From contig NZ_LMGY01000020.1 of NCBI RefSeq assembly GCF_001427585.1, forward strand, positions 124,001-188,000: 64,000 nt of DNA, given 5' to 3'. The notes below the pieces were generated by a model. It searched no databases and was not told the origin of the DNA. It saw only the letters and a list, made by a program, of their open reading frames with translations. The translations under genes were made by a program, and so were the position numbers. The DNA is from Pseudoxanthomonas sp. Root630. GTDB lineage: Bacteria > Pseudomonadota > Gammaproteobacteria > Xanthomonadales > Xanthomonadaceae. This document shows positions 1-8,597 of this stretch, piece by piece. Position 1 is the stretch's first letter, and every line of letters begins with the position of its first letter.

Positions 1-57
1 GCCTGAGGGCGTGCGGTCGCGACTTACGTCGCTCCTACAGAAACGCCCGCGTCAGGC
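1..57. repeat. Intergenic hairpin repeat at the 3' end of parB
   Basis: A nested inverted repeat. The outer arms are GCCTGAGGGCG (1-11) and CGCCC..TCAGGC (44-57). The inner palindrome is GCGAC-TTAC-GTCGC (19-32), set in GTCGCGACTTACGTCGCTCCTACAG-like sequence (17-40). Motifs of the type TAGGAGCGACGTAAGTCGCGAC recur between genes in Xanthomonadaceae genomes (recalled, not searched). The right outer arm overlaps the parB stop codon, so the hairpin may terminate the parAB transcript or protect its 3' end. No second copy was found in the window. Confidence 0.5.
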
Positions 58-948
58 GCGCGTGCGCAGGCGCTCCAGCACGCCGTCCAGCGTGTCCAGG
101 TCGGTGTACTGGATGACCAGCTTGCCCTTGCCGCCGCGCCCGTGGGCGATGGTGACGCGGGTGCCCAGGCTCTCGGAGAGTTCGGTTTCCAGCGACGCGA
201 TGTCCGGCTGCGGCGCGGCCTTGGCAGGCTTGGCCTTCTTGCCGTTGACCGGTACCTTGCCGGCGGCGAACTGCTGCGCGCGATGCTCGACTTCGCGCAC
301 CGACCAGCCCTGTTCGGCGGCGTCGGACGCCAACTTGCTGGCCAGGTCCGGCGACAGCGTCAGCAGGGCGCGGGCGTGGCCCATTTCCAGGCGTCGGGCT
401 TCGAGCAGGGCGCGGATTGCGGGCGGCAGTTCCAGCAGGCGCAGCAGGTTGGAGACCGCCGCGCGCGAACGGCCGACGGCTTCGGCCGCTTCCGCATGCG
501 TCAGCGAGAATTCGTTGATGAGGCGTTGCAGCGACTGCGCCTCTTCGAGCGGATTGAGGTCTTCGCGCTGGATGTTTTCGATCAGCGCCATCGCGATGAC
601 GGTGCGGTCGTCCAGTTCGCGCACGACCACCGGCACTTCGGCCAGCCCGGCTTCCTGCGAGGCGCGCCAACGGCGTTCGCCGGCGACGATCTCGAACTTG
701 CCCGGCGACAGTTCGCGCACGACGATCGGTTGGATGACGCCCTGCGCCTTGATCGATTCGGCCAGCTCGGTGAGCTTGGAGGCATCCATCTGCATGCGCG
801 GCTGGTACTTGCCCGGCTGCAGCTGCTGCACGGGCAGGGTGCGCAGCGCCTCGCCCGGTTGCGCTTCCGGCGGCGGCGTCTCGGCGGCCTTCGGGCCGAG
901 CAGGGCTTCCAGTCCGCGACCCAGGCCGCGCTTCTTCGGGGCGCTCAT
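52..948 (-). CDS. parB: Chromosome partitioning protein ParB
   Basis: A 298-residue centromere-binding CTPase that loads at parS and works with ParA to segregate the chromosome origin region. The N-terminal half holds the ParB/Srx fold with the GERRWRA nucleotide-binding motif at residues 90-96 and the ENIQRED segment near 124-130. A helix-turn-helix follows at about 149-170 (SLTHAEAAEAVGRSRAAVS), and the C-terminal dimerisation domain starts after an alanine/lysine-rich linker. The ATG at 948 is chosen because parA ends on the overlapping TGATG; the reading frame stays open further upstream but that part is parA read in the wrong frame. Length and order (parA then parB) are normal. No parS palindrome was seen in this window. 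Confidence 0.97.
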   Translation of the reverse strand: MSAPKKRGLGRGLEALLGPKAAETPPPEAQPGEALRTLPVQQLQPGKYQPRMQMDASKLTELAESIKAQGVIQPIVVRELSPGKFEIVAGERRWRASQEAGLAEVPVVVRELDDRTVIAMALIENIQREDLNPLEEAQSLQRLINEFSLTHAEAAEAVGRSRAAVSNLLRLLELPPAIRALLEARRLEMGHARALLTLSPDLASKLASDAAEQGWSVREVEHRAQQFAAGKVPVNGKKAKPAKAAPQPDIASLETELSESLGTRVTIAHGRGGKGKLVIQYTDLDTLDGVLERLRTRA

Positions 949-1745
949 CACGCATGCTCCATGTGCTGCTGTTGCTTCTTGCGGTCGGCCTGGCGGCGCA
1001 GGATCTCGCCGGCCAGGCCCAGGTAGGCCACGCCGCCGCGCGAGGCGCGGTCGTAGCCGACGATGCTCTGGCCATGGCTGGGCGCTTCGGCCACGCGCAC
1101 GTTGCGCGGCACGATGGTGCGGAACACCTTGTCGCCGAAGTGGGTGGTCAGTTCGCCGGACACGGCATTCGCCAGGTTGTTGCGGATGTCGAACATCGTG
1201 CGCAGCACGCCTTCGATCTCCAGGCCCGGGTTCAGGCGCGCGCGCAGCGCGTCGATCGTCTCCATCAGCGCGGACAGGCCTTCCAGCGCGTAGTACTCGC
1301 ACTGCATCGGCACCAGCACGGAGTCGGCGGCGGTCAGTGCGTTGAGCGTGAGCAGCGACAGGGCCGGCGGGCAGTCGACGATGATGAAGTCGTAGTCGCC
1401 CCGGAGTGGCTGCAGCGCGCTCTTCAGGCGCTGTTCGCGGCCGTCCGAGTCCATCAGCTGGATCTCGGCCGCGGTCAGGTCGATGTTGCCCGGCATCAGG
1501 TCGAAGCCTTCGGCCGTGGTGACCACGGCCCCCTTCGCTTCCACTTCGCCCAGCAACACGTCGCAGGTCGATGCTTCGACTTCGCGCTTGTCCACGCCGC
1601 TGCCCATCGTCGCATTGCCCTGCGCATCCAGGTCGACCAGCAGCACCCGCTGCGGCGCGCGTGCGAGCGCGGCGGCGAGGTTCACGGCGGTGGTCGTCTT
1701 GCCGACTCCGCCTTTCTGGTTGGCAATGGCAATGATGCGGGCCAT
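948..1745 (-). CDS. parA: Chromosome partitioning ATPase ParA
   Basis: A 265-residue Walker-type ATPase of the ParA/Soj family. It binds nucleoid DNA in its ATP form and is stimulated by ParB to move origins apart. The deviant Walker A motif KGGVGKTTT sits at residues 11-19, the A' box LVDLDAQGN near 36-44, and Walker B IIVDCPP near 121-127. It lacks the extra N-terminal DNA-binding domain found in plasmid ParA proteins, which fits a chromosomal copy. It is translationally coupled to parB by a TGATG overlap. A 186-base gap separates it from rsmG and probably holds the parAB promoter. Confidence 0.97.
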   Translation of the reverse strand: MARIIAIANQKGGVGKTTTAVNLAAALARAPQRVLLVDLDAQGNATMGSGVDKREVEASTCDVLLGEVEAKGAVVTTAEGFDLMPGNIDLTAAEIQLMDSDGREQRLKSALQPLRGDYDFIIVDCPPALSLLTLNALTAADSVLVPMQCEYYALEGLSALMETIDALRARLNPGLEIEGVLRTMFDIRNNLANAVSGELTTHFGDKVFRTIVPRNVRVAEAPSHGQSIVGYDRASRGGVAYLGLAGEILRRQADRKKQQQHMEHA

Positions 1746-1931
1746 GCGAGGGCGCCTTATCGATTACGGGGTGGGTAGGGGATTATGGGGGGTCGGGAGC
1801 GGGCGTGCGAAATCATCCCAACGGGCGTACCGGCCACACCCGGTCATGAGCCCGCTTCCCCACGTCGCGATGACGTAGGTCGCTCAGTCATATCAAAGGG
1901 TTACATCGCGCGCACCGGCGCGGTGCGGGGT

Positions 1932-2588
1932 TCAGTCGCGACGGACGACAACCATGTGACGTTCACCGACCAGCCCGGGCACGGCCAAGGGCTGGACCGT
2001 GGCCGCGGTCCAGCCCGTCGGCAGGGCCGCGATCTCGTCGTCGGGGCGCACGCCCTTCATCGCCAGCAGCGCACCGCCGGGCTTCAGCAGGTGGCCGCCG
2101 ACCTCGATGATCCCCGCCAGCACGTCCAGCGCGCGCGCGGTGAGCGCGTCGTAGGCCTGCGGTTCGTCCAGTGCTTCGGCGCGCGATTCGGCCACACGCG
2201 CATTGTCGAGCTTCAGCGTGCGCACGGCTTCGCGCAGGAAGCGCGCCTTCTTGCCGTTGCTCTCCACCAGGGTCACGCGCAGGCCGGGCTTGGCGATGGC
2301 CAGCGGAATGCCCGGCAGGCCGGGACCGGTGCCGAGATCGGCGAGCGCGCCGCCCTTCGCCGCCAGCGCATCCACGAACGGATGCATCGCCAGCGAGTCC
2401 AGCAGGTGGCGGGTGACCATCTCGCGCGGGTCGCGGATCGCGGTGAGGTTGTAGGTCTTGTTCCAGCGGTCGAGCAGGGCCAGGTAGGCCAGCAGGCGCG
2501 GCGCCAGCGCATCGGCGTCGAGGTCGAGCGCGACGAGTCCGCGATGCAGGGTGTCGCGCAGGTCGGCGGGAAAGGCGGTGTCGTTCAT
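1932..2588 (-). CDS. rsmG: 16S rRNA (guanine-527-N7)-methyltransferase RsmG (GidB)
   Basis: A 218-residue SAM-dependent methyltransferase that makes m7G527 in 16S rRNA. The SAM-binding glycine motif [14 protein letters not shown] and the downstream [11 protein letters not shown] and VAESRAE segments are intact. The ATG at 2588 is used because it gives the family's usual length; in-frame ATGs further upstream lie inside the next gene. It sits upstream of parA-parB in the same orientation, the classic gidB-parA-parB order near many bacterial origins. It ends 186 bases before parA. Confidence 0.96.
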   Translation of the reverse strand: MNDTAFPADLRDTLHRGLVALDLDADALAPRLLAYLALLDRWNKTYNLTAIRDPREMVTRHLLDSLAMHPFVDALAAKGGALADLGTGPGLPGIPLAIAKPGLRVTLVESNGKKARFLREAVRTLKLDNARVAESRAEALDEPQAYDALTARALDVLAGIIEVGGHLLKPGGALLAMKGVRPDDEIAALPTGWTAATVQPLAVPGLVGERHMVVVRRD

Positions 2589-2595
2589 CGCTGCA

Positions 2596-3213
2596 TTATC
2601 GCAGGCCTTCGCGCCGGCCCCGCGGGTGCCACGCGAGCGCGGCCTGGTACTCCGGCCGCGGCGCCCATTCGTGCAGGCGCCAGTCCTCGGGCCGCCCCAA
2701 GCTGGGATCGCAGGCGGCCAGGCGCGGGCCATTCCCGTCCAGCACGACATGGAAGCGATGCAGGCCGAAGGAAATTCCCTGGCCATGCGCCTTCAGCACC
2801 GCTTCCTTGCAGCACCACAGGCGCACGAATGCCAGCAGGCGCGCATCGTCGTCGTCAAAGTCGCGCAGCCAGGCGGTCTCTTCGGGATGGTAGAAGCGCT
2901 CCGCCAGTTCCATCGCGCGTGGACGCGGGCGCAGGCGCTCGATATCGACGCCCAGTTCGATGTCTTCGCCCAGGGCCAGCAGCAGGGCCTCGCCGCTGTG
3001 GCTCCAGCCGGTTTCCAGATGGTGCAGCGGTGCGATGAAGTGCGGCCGCCCCTGCGCGTCGCGGGTGATCGGCAGGGCCTCGGGCGCGAGCCCCAGCGTG
3101 CGTGCCAGCGACTCGCGTGCCTGCGGCTCGCCGCGTTGCCGTGGCGCGTGCGCCAGCAGCCACATCGCGATGCCGTCATGGCGCCAGTCGGCGGGTGCCT
3201 CGCGCCAATTCAT
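2596..3213 (-). CDS. 4'-phosphopantetheinyl transferase (Sfp type)
   Basis: A 205-residue enzyme that transfers the phosphopantetheine arm of CoA to a serine on carrier proteins. The two signature regions are present: GVDIE (Mg2+ binding) near residue 88 and [12 protein letters not shown] near 135, with the KExxxK pattern. Length fits the Sfp/HetI/AcpT group rather than short AcpS. It ends 7 bases upstream of rsmG and probably shares its transcript. In xanthomonads such an enzyme (HetI-like) serves xanthomonadin or non-ribosomal peptide carrier proteins; which carrier is served here cannot be told. Confidence 0.88.
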   Translation of the reverse strand: MNWREAPADWRHDGIAMWLLAHAPRQRGEPQARESLARTLGLAPEALPITRDAQGRPHFIAPLHHLETGWSHSGEALLLALGEDIELGVDIERLRPRPRAMELAERFYHPEETAWLRDFDDDDARLLAFVRLWCCKEAVLKAHGQGISFGLHRFHVVLDGNGPRLAACDPSLGRPEDWRLHEWAPRPEYQAALAWHPRGRREGLR

Positions 3214-3386
3214 GCGGTCTCACGCGGCGCGTGGTGCGGCACGGCGTGCAATCGCGGCGCGACAGCGGTATCCAGCAACGGCAAGGACGCGTCCCCCATG
3301 TGAGTTAACGGTGGTTTCACGCCGGACGGTAAAGATGCAAGCGTGCCCCGCAGCGTGGGGTTCTGTCCATCAAGGGAGGAAGCGGC

Positions 3387-3644
3387 ATGAATTTTCTGAT
3401 CTATCTGATCGTGGGTGGCGTCGCCGGCTGGCTGGCCAGCATCGTGATGAAGCGCGACGGCTCGCAGGGCATCATCCTGAACATCGTGGTCGGCATCATC
3501 GGCGGGTTCCTTGGCGGCTGGCTGCTGCCGACGCTGGGCCTGGGCCTGGGAGGCGGCTGGGTTGGCTTCCTGATTACCGCCTTCATCGGCGCGGTGGTCC
3601 TGCTGCTGATCGTCAACCTGCTCAGCCGGGGTCGCGCCCGGTAG
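3387..3644 (+). CDS. GlsB/YeaQ/YmgE family stress-response membrane protein
   Basis: An 85-residue, very hydrophobic protein of the transglycosylase-associated family. It has three predicted membrane helices rich in glycine: residues 3-20, 28-50 and 57-80. The pattern GGVAGWLAS...GGFLGGWLLP is typical. It ends with a basic RGRAR tail. A strong ribosome-binding site (GGGAGGA) lies 6 bases before the ATG. Family members are often induced by general or acid stress; the biochemical role is not known. It stands alone, followed by a strong terminator. Confidence 0.85.
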   Translation: MNFLIYLIVGGVAGWLASIVMKRDGSQGIILNIVVGIIGGFLGGWLLPTLGLGLGGGWVGFLITAFIGAVVLLLIVNLLSRGRAR

Positions 3645-3700
3645 CGGTTCCGCTGCGGCCGCGTGCGCGTTCGAGACGCACCCAAGGCCCGTGGCAAGGA

Positions 3701-3726
3701 GAAGGCCCGGCATCCGCCGGGCCTTC
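3701..3726 (+). terminator. Rho-independent terminator, possibly bidirectional
   Basis: An 11-bp perfect stem, GAAGGCCCGGC (3701-3711) and GCCGGGCCTTC (3716-3726), with loop ATCC, followed by TTCGTTT. It lies between the convergent GlsB-like gene and exonuclease III gene, so it can stop both. Confidence 0.8.
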
Positions 3727-3740
3727 TTCGTTTGCGTCGC

Positions 3741-4511
3741 TCAACCGCCCAGGCGCACCCATGCCGGAGCGTGGTCGCTCGGGCGTTCCCAGGTGCGCGG
3801 TTCGCGGTCGATGCCGGATTCCACCGCCTGCCCGCGCAGCGCATCGGAGACCAGCGTCAGGTCGATGCGCAGGCCCAGGTTGCGGCGCAGGCCGCCCATC
3901 CGGTAGTCCCACCAGCTGTAGACGTTGGCTTCCTCGCTGTGCAGGCGGAAGGCATCGTGCAGGCCCAGCGCGTACAGGCGTTGCAGGGCGGCGCGCTCGG
4001 CCGTGGAGGTCAGGATGTGGTCGTCGTTCCACACCTTGGGGTCGAACACGTCGCGGTCGTCCGGGGCAATGTTGAAATCGCCCATCACCACCAGCTTCGG
4101 ATGCGCCTGGAGTTCGGCGGCCAGCCAGTCGTGCACGGCATCCAGCCAGCGCAGTTTGTAGGCGTACTTGTCGGTGCCCACGTCCTGGCCGTTCACCACG
4201 TACAGATTGACGATGCGCACGTCGCCGACGGTCGCGGCGATCACGCGCTTCTGTTCGTCGTCGAAGCCGGGAATGCCCACCTGCACGTCGCCGATCGGCT
4301 CGCGCGACAGCAGCGCCACGCCGTTGTAGGTCTTCTGCCCGGCGAATACGCTGCGGTAGCCCAGCTCGGCGAGCGCGGTGTCGGGGAAGCGGTGGTCTTC
4401 CAGCTTGGTTTCCTGCAGCCCGACGATGTCCGGCGCGAATGCGCCGAGCCACTGCGTGAGGTGCGGCAGGCGCACGTTGAGCGAATTGACGTTCCAGCTG
4501 GCGATGCGCAT
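3741..4511 (-). CDS. xthA: Exodeoxyribonuclease III
   Basis: A 256-residue Mg2+-dependent AP endonuclease and 3'-5' exonuclease of base-excision repair. Conserved active-site elements are the LQETK motif with Glu34, GDFN near residue 142, and the C-terminal SDHAP with the catalytic His. Length matches bacterial ExoIII. It is a single gene; upstream lies the 3' hairpin of the TonB-dependent receptor gene, transcribed in the same direction. Confidence 0.96.
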   Translation of the reverse strand: MRIASWNVNSLNVRLPHLTQWLGAFAPDIVGLQETKLEDHRFPDTALAELGYRSVFAGQKTYNGVALLSREPIGDVQVGIPGFDDEQKRVIAATVGDVRIVNLYVVNGQDVGTDKYAYKLRWLDAVHDWLAAELQAHPKLVVMGDFNIAPDDRDVFDPKVWNDDHILTSTAERAALQRLYALGLHDAFRLHSEEANVYSWWDYRMGGLRRNLGLRIDLTLVSDALRGQAVESGIDREPRTWERPSDHAPAWVRLGG

Positions 4512-4587
4512 GTTCGTTTTCTGCGTGCTCGGGAAGAGGCGTGTGTCCGCGGGCGCATCTTACCGCGGCCCACTCCCAGCAAGCGGC

Positions 4588-4612
4588 GGGCTGGCCCTCG
4601 ATGGGCCAGCCC
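4588..4612 (-). terminator. Hairpin downstream of the TonB-dependent receptor gene
   Basis: A 10-bp perfect stem, GGGCTGGCCC (4588-4597) and GGGCCAGCCC (4603-4612), with loop TCGAT. It directly follows the receptor's stop codon on the minus strand. There is no clear T run after it, so it may be a weak terminator or a 3'-end stabiliser. Confidence 0.55.
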
Positions 4613-4626
4613 TTCCATGCGACGCC

Positions 4627-6996
4627 TCAGAACGACCAGCTGAGGGTCACGCGCGCATTGCGGCCCGGTTGCGACCAGCGCCCGATGCCGGCGGCACTGG
4701 TGGAACCGGAGAACACCGCGTTGCCGGCCCCCGCCGTGCGCACGCGGTTCCACAGGTAGTACTCCTTGTCGAACACGTTGTAGACGCCGGCGGTGAGGTG
4801 CAGGTTCGGCGTGATGTCGTAGCTGCCGAACAGGTCCAGCAGCGTGTAGGCGCGCGCCTTGTAGGCGTACACCGGCACGACTTCCGCGCCGTAGCTGGAA
4901 TTGGTGATGCTCCTGCCGTAGTCCGAGGGATCCTTGTCTTCCTGGTGGGTGACGTTGGCGGTCAGGTTCCAGCGCCGCGACGGCGCGGCGTAGTTCAGGC
5001 CCAGCACCGCCTTGGCCGGCACGATGCTGCCGAGCGGCTCGCCGTCGTTGTCCTCGCCCTCGTTGTACGAATAGGCCAGCCGCGCCATCCAGTCGTCCGC
5101 CAGCAGCCACATGCCTTCCGCCTCGACGCCCTTCACCTTCACCTCGCCGCGGTTGATCGGCATGGTGTAGATGTAGCCGTTGGTGACGACCGTCTGGCCG
5201 CCCACGACGGTGCTGTACTGCACCGTCGGATCGCCGACGAACTCCGCGGTGTCGATGAAGTCGCTGTAGGTATCGTGGAATGCGGACACGCCCAGGCGCA
5301 GGCGATCGCTGCTGTAGCGCCAGCCCAGTTCGATGTTGAAGCTGCGCTCGGCATCGAGATCCGGATTGCTCTTGCCATCCGGCACCGTGACGAGGGCGCC
5401 GTCGGACACGCGCGTGACCTGCGTGGTCGATGACGTGCCGTACATATCGTTGACGCTCGGTGCCCGGAAACCGCGGCCGAGCTGCGCCCACAGCGACTGG
5501 GTGTCGGTGATGCGGAAGTCGGCGCCCAGGTTCCATGTCGGCGAGCGGAACTCGGATACGCCGACGCTGCCGCCGCCGTCCGTGTAGCCGGAATCGCCGT
5601 CCGCGCCGGGGCGCACCTTCGGCGTGTACTTGTAGCTGTCGTAACGTAGTCCACCGGTCAGCGTCAGGCGATCCTCCAGCAGCCGCACCTTGTCGCGGGC
5701 GTACAGCGTCCACGCGGTCTCGCGGGTATTCGGCCACAGCGAGGGATCGGTATCGCGACTGACCAGTTGGCCCGCGTTGTTCCAGCGCGAGTCGACCGAG
5801 TTCCAGTCGATGTCGGCCTGCTGCCAGGCGGCGCCATAGACCAGTGCGTGGTGCATGCCGCCCGCGTCGAAGGACTTGTCCAGGTCCACCGCCGCGCGGT
5901 CTCGGTCCTGCGTGTCCCAGCGGAATTCCTGCCGTGAACAAAGCGCCGCCACCGAGCAGCGGGTTCCGCCCGACGTGCCGCTGGCTACCAGGACGTTGGT
6001 CTGGCCCTGGATGTAGTTCTCCTGGCGGTCGACCGTGGCTTCGAGCGTGTCGAACGCCGCCACGCCGGCCTTCCAGGTGTACTTCAGGCCATAGCGGTCG
6101 CGGTCGCTGCGATCCACTGCGGAGCGCTCGTAGTACGAGCCCACGCCATCGCTGCGGGTCCAGTTGTCGACATGGCCGGTGGTGCGCGCGCGCTCGTAGA
6201 TCAGGCCGAACGTCTGCGTGTCGCTGATCAGGACATTCGCCTTGGCCAGCAGGTTCTCGCTTTCGCGATCGATGGGGTCCGGCGTGCGGCGGCCCGGCCC
6301 CATGCGGTTGATCGTGGTGTCGTACCAGGACTCGGTTTCGTGGCCTTCGCGCTTGGTGTAGATCAGCAGCGACTCGAACCGGCCGGTGCGGTTGGCGAGG
6401 GTCAGCGTGCCGGCGTTCTCGTCGTTGCTGCCGGTGTACGCATACTTGAGCGCGCCCGCGGTGTCGTTGCCGGTGGGCTTGAGGAAATCGGACGGGTCCT
6501 TGGTGGTGAACATCACCGCGCCGCTGAGCGCACCGCTGCCGGCGGTGATTGCGTCGGCGCCCTTGATGATCTCGACGCTCTTCACCGCTTCCATGTCGAC
6601 GCTGCCGCGCCCCGAACGGAAGAACTCGTAGGGCTGGTAGGTGCCGGGGTCCATGCTCTGCGGGAAGCTCAGGCCATCCAGCGTGATGGAGACGCGGTCG
6701 GCTTCGAGCCCGCGGATGTTGAAACCGTTGAAGCCGGCACGGCCCAGATCGACCATCTCGACGCCGGGCACGTAGCGGATCGCATCTTCCATGCTCTGCG
6801 CGCCCTGCTGCTCCAGTTCCTTGCTGGTCAGGGTGGTGACGCTCTGGTTGGTCGATCGCTGCTGCTCGCGCTTGGCCTTGACCTCGATGGTGTCCAGCGT
6901 CTGGGCGCCCTCCGGATCGGCGGGGATTTCCGCATGGGCGGGCATCGACAGGCACGACGCGATGGCCAGCGCCAGCAGGTGGGGGGACAACTTCAT
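4627..6996 (-). CDS. TonB-dependent outer-membrane receptor, haemoglobin/transferrin receptor-like
   Basis: A 789-residue outer-membrane importer. A signal peptide ends in PAHA (about residue 22). A TonB-box-like LDTIEVKAKR follows at about 34-43, then a plug domain with IRGLEADRVSITLDG and VEIIKGADAITAGSGALSGAV, and a 22-strand barrel ending in the canonical ...VTLSWSF. The plug resembles the haemoglobin/lactoferrin receptor family. The FRAP (510-513) and NPDL (544-547) boxes are present, but no histidine lies between them, whereas haem receptors use one there. The substrate may therefore not be haem. It is the last gene of a leftward group with ApbE-DUF2271, EF-hand and DUF4198 genes. A LacI-type palindrome lies just upstream. 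Confidence 0.85.
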   Translation of the reverse strand: MKLSPHLLALAIASCLSMPAHAEIPADPEGAQTLDTIEVKAKREQQRSTNQSVTTLTSKELEQQGAQSMEDAIRYVPGVEMVDLGRAGFNGFNIRGLEADRVSITLDGLSFPQSMDPGTYQPYEFFRSGRGSVDMEAVKSVEIIKGADAITAGSGALSGAVMFTTKDPSDFLKPTGNDTAGALKYAYTGSNDENAGTLTLANRTGRFESLLIYTKREGHETESWYDTTINRMGPGRRTPDPIDRESENLLAKANVLISDTQTFGLIYERARTTGHVDNWTRSDGVGSYYERSAVDRSDRDRYGLKYTWKAGVAAFDTLEATVDRQENYIQGQTNVLVASGTSGGTRCSVAALCSRQEFRWDTQDRDRAAVDLDKSFDAGGMHHALVYGAAWQQADIDWNSVDSRWNNAGQLVSRDTDPSLWPNTRETAWTLYARDKVRLLEDRLTLTGGLRYDSYKYTPKVRPGADGDSGYTDGGGSVGVSEFRSPTWNLGADFRITDTQSLWAQLGRGFRAPSVNDMYGTSSTTQVTRVSDGALVTVPDGKSNPDLDAERSFNIELGWRYSSDRLRLGVSAFHDTYSDFIDTAEFVGDPTVQYSTVVGGQTVVTNGYIYTMPINRGEVKVKGVEAEGMWLLADDWMARLAYSYNEGEDNDGEPLGSIVPAKAVLGLNYAAPSRRWNLTANVTHQEDKDPSDYGRSITNSSYGAEVVPVYAYKARAYTLLDLFGSYDITPNLHLTAGVYNVFDKEYYLWNRVRTAGAGNAVFSGSTSAAGIGRWSQPGRNARVTLSWSF

Positions 6997-7034
6997 GGTG
7001 TGACTCCACAGTCAGGAAAAAACATGCGCTTCGA

Positions 7035-7048
7035 TGGGAGCGCTCCAA
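7035..7048. promoter_or_regulatory. LacI-type operator-like palindrome upstream of the TonB-dependent receptor
   Basis: TGGGAGCGCTCCAA is one base short of the perfect palindrome TGGGAGCGCTCCCA. The core GGAGCGCTCC (7037-7046) is a perfect 10-mer. The site lies 39 bases upstream of the receptor's ATG. LacI/GalR-family operators have a central CG with symmetric arms of this kind, and several xanthomonad sugar-uptake receptor genes are preceded by such sites (recalled). Function here is inference. Confidence 0.4.
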
Positions 7049-7123
7049 TCCTGGCTGCGGCCGCGATGGCGGAAGTACGTCGCTGGGATGGCGCGGGATC
7101 GCGCCGACGAAAGAAGGGTCGCG

Positions 7124-8584
7124 CTACGTCTTGTCGTAGCGCAGCAGCAGGCGGCCGATCTCGGCCTGGCCCTGGTGCCGCAGCGGCGACGTGGTGCCGC
7201 CAAGCGGGAACGGCAGCGCGATGTCCTCGTGGCCGCCGTGCTCGCGCGCGGCTTCCACGCGCAATACGTAACGACCCGCAGGCATCGGGTGGCCGCGATC
7301 GTCGCGACCATCCCACGCCAGCGTGTAGCGACCGGGCGCTCGGGTCGGGCGCGCGATCCCCAGTGCGCCGGCCGGATCGTTGCGACCGTAGTGGCGCCAC
7401 CAGCGCGGCAGCTCGCTCAACCAGCGCGAACGATCGCCCAGCACGTGCAGTTGCCGTACGGCGCGTCCGTCCTCGTGTTCGATCCATACCGCGAGATACG
7501 GCTTTCGATAGCGATCCGCATCGATCGCGGGAATCTCGTAGTCGATGAGGACGGCAGGCGCGGAAAGCGGAGGCGCCCCTTCGTCCTTCGCTAACGCCGC
7601 CGGCCAGCGCGCCGAGGCGAAGGGAATGCCGGCGTCCGACACCAGCAGGGCCGCGGCGCCTTCGATGCGGTCGACGAGGGCGATGCCGTCGCGGATGGGC
7701 ATCACCGTCAGCGCAGTGGCCAGCGCATCGGCCGTCGCGGCATCCGCGGCGATGACCGTGGCGGCGGGCGCGTAGCTCAGCGGCCAGCCGTCCTGGGGGT
7801 CGAGGATGTGGCTCAGGTGCCGACGACCGATGACGTAGCCACGGCTATGGTGGCCACTGGCCGCGACGGCTTGGGAGGCCAGTTGCACCTGCGCGATGCC
7901 GGGCTGGTTGTCGATCGGTCGCTTCGGGTCGGCCACCTCGACGCGCCACGCGTCCCGGCCTTCAGGGTGACCCCAGTACACGGCGTCACCGCCGATGTCG
8001 ATGCGGATGCCGGATGCCTTGGGCGCGATGCGGCGCGCCCGTGCGAGCGCGCGGTCCAGGATGTAACCCTTGGCGATGCCATCGACATCGAAGCGCAGGC
8101 CCGCGGCCGGATCCAACACGCCTTTCGCGGGTGCAGGCAAGGCCGACAGCGCACGTGCCTGGCGACGCAGCGCGGCGCGTTCGGGCAAGCGGTCATCGGC
8201 ATCCGCCTGGCGCCATTGCGCGATCAGGCCGCCGAGACGACAGCTGAAAGCGCCATCCGTCTCGACGCGCCAGCGCTCGCACTGCGTCAGTACATCGACG
8301 ACCGCGTCGGGCAGGCGGTCGGCGGGCAGGCGGCCGTCGTTGTAGCGGGACAGCGCGCTGTCGTCATTCCATGTGCTGAGCTCCCGCTCAAGGCGGATGA
8401 TTTCGTCCAGCGCGGCATCGACGGCGCGCGCGCCGCGTGCACCGTCGCCTTCGACCTGCATCTCGAACGACGTACCGAGCACGCCTTCCCGTTGCGCCTG
8501 CACGGGCGCCGCCATCACGGCCGGGCTGACCAGCGCCAGCCACAGGCCTATCCCCTGGAGTGTCATCGACGGCCGCATCCCCAT
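7124..8584 (-). CDS. apbE: FAD:protein FMN transferase (ApbE) fused to DUF2271
   Basis: A 486-residue exported fusion protein with a signal peptide (about residues 1-25). The ApbE domain spans about 30-310 and has the family's motifs: ELSTWNDDSALSRYN, DVDGIAKGY, DIGGDAVYWG, SGHHSRGY followed by SHILDPQDGWP, and the TADALATAL metal/flavin segment. ApbE attaches FMN to Ser/Thr of periplasmic proteins. The C-terminal part (about 335-486) matches DUF2271 (YLAVWIEHEDG, WLSELPRWWRHYG, YTLAWDGRDDRG). In many genomes these are neighbouring separate genes. The gene lies 13 bases from the EF-hand gene and belongs to the same leftward group. The start could also be the second ATG, two codons in. Confidence 0.88.
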   Translation of the reverse strand: MGMRPSMTLQGIGLWLALVSPAVMAAPVQAQREGVLGTSFEMQVEGDGARGARAVDAALDEIIRLERELSTWNDDSALSRYNDGRLPADRLPDAVVDVLTQCERWRVETDGAFSCRLGGLIAQWRQADADDRLPERAALRRQARALSALPAPAKGVLDPAAGLRFDVDGIAKGYILDRALARARRIAPKASGIRIDIGGDAVYWGHPEGRDAWRVEVADPKRPIDNQPGIAQVQLASQAVAASGHHSRGYVIGRRHLSHILDPQDGWPLSYAPAATVIAADAATADALATALTVMPIRDGIALVDRIEGAAALLVSDAGIPFASARWPAALAKDEGAPPLSAPAVLIDYEIPAIDADRYRKPYLAVWIEHEDGRAVRQLHVLGDRSRWLSELPRWWRHYGRNDPAGALGIARPTRAPGRYTLAWDGRDDRGHPMPAGRYVLRVEAAREHGGHEDIALPFPLGGTTSPLRHQGQAEIGRLLLRYDKT

Positions 8585-8597
8585 GCGAGCTCTCTGC

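Noticed and set aside
1-3300. parS sites near parAB
   Set aside because: No sequence close to TGTTTCACGTGAAACA was found; parS sites are probably outside the window.
4241-7048. Long minus-strand frame spanning the receptor and exonuclease III genes
   Set aside because: Arg/His/Gly-rich low-quality translation; the receptor and xthA occupy the coding frames with full motifs.
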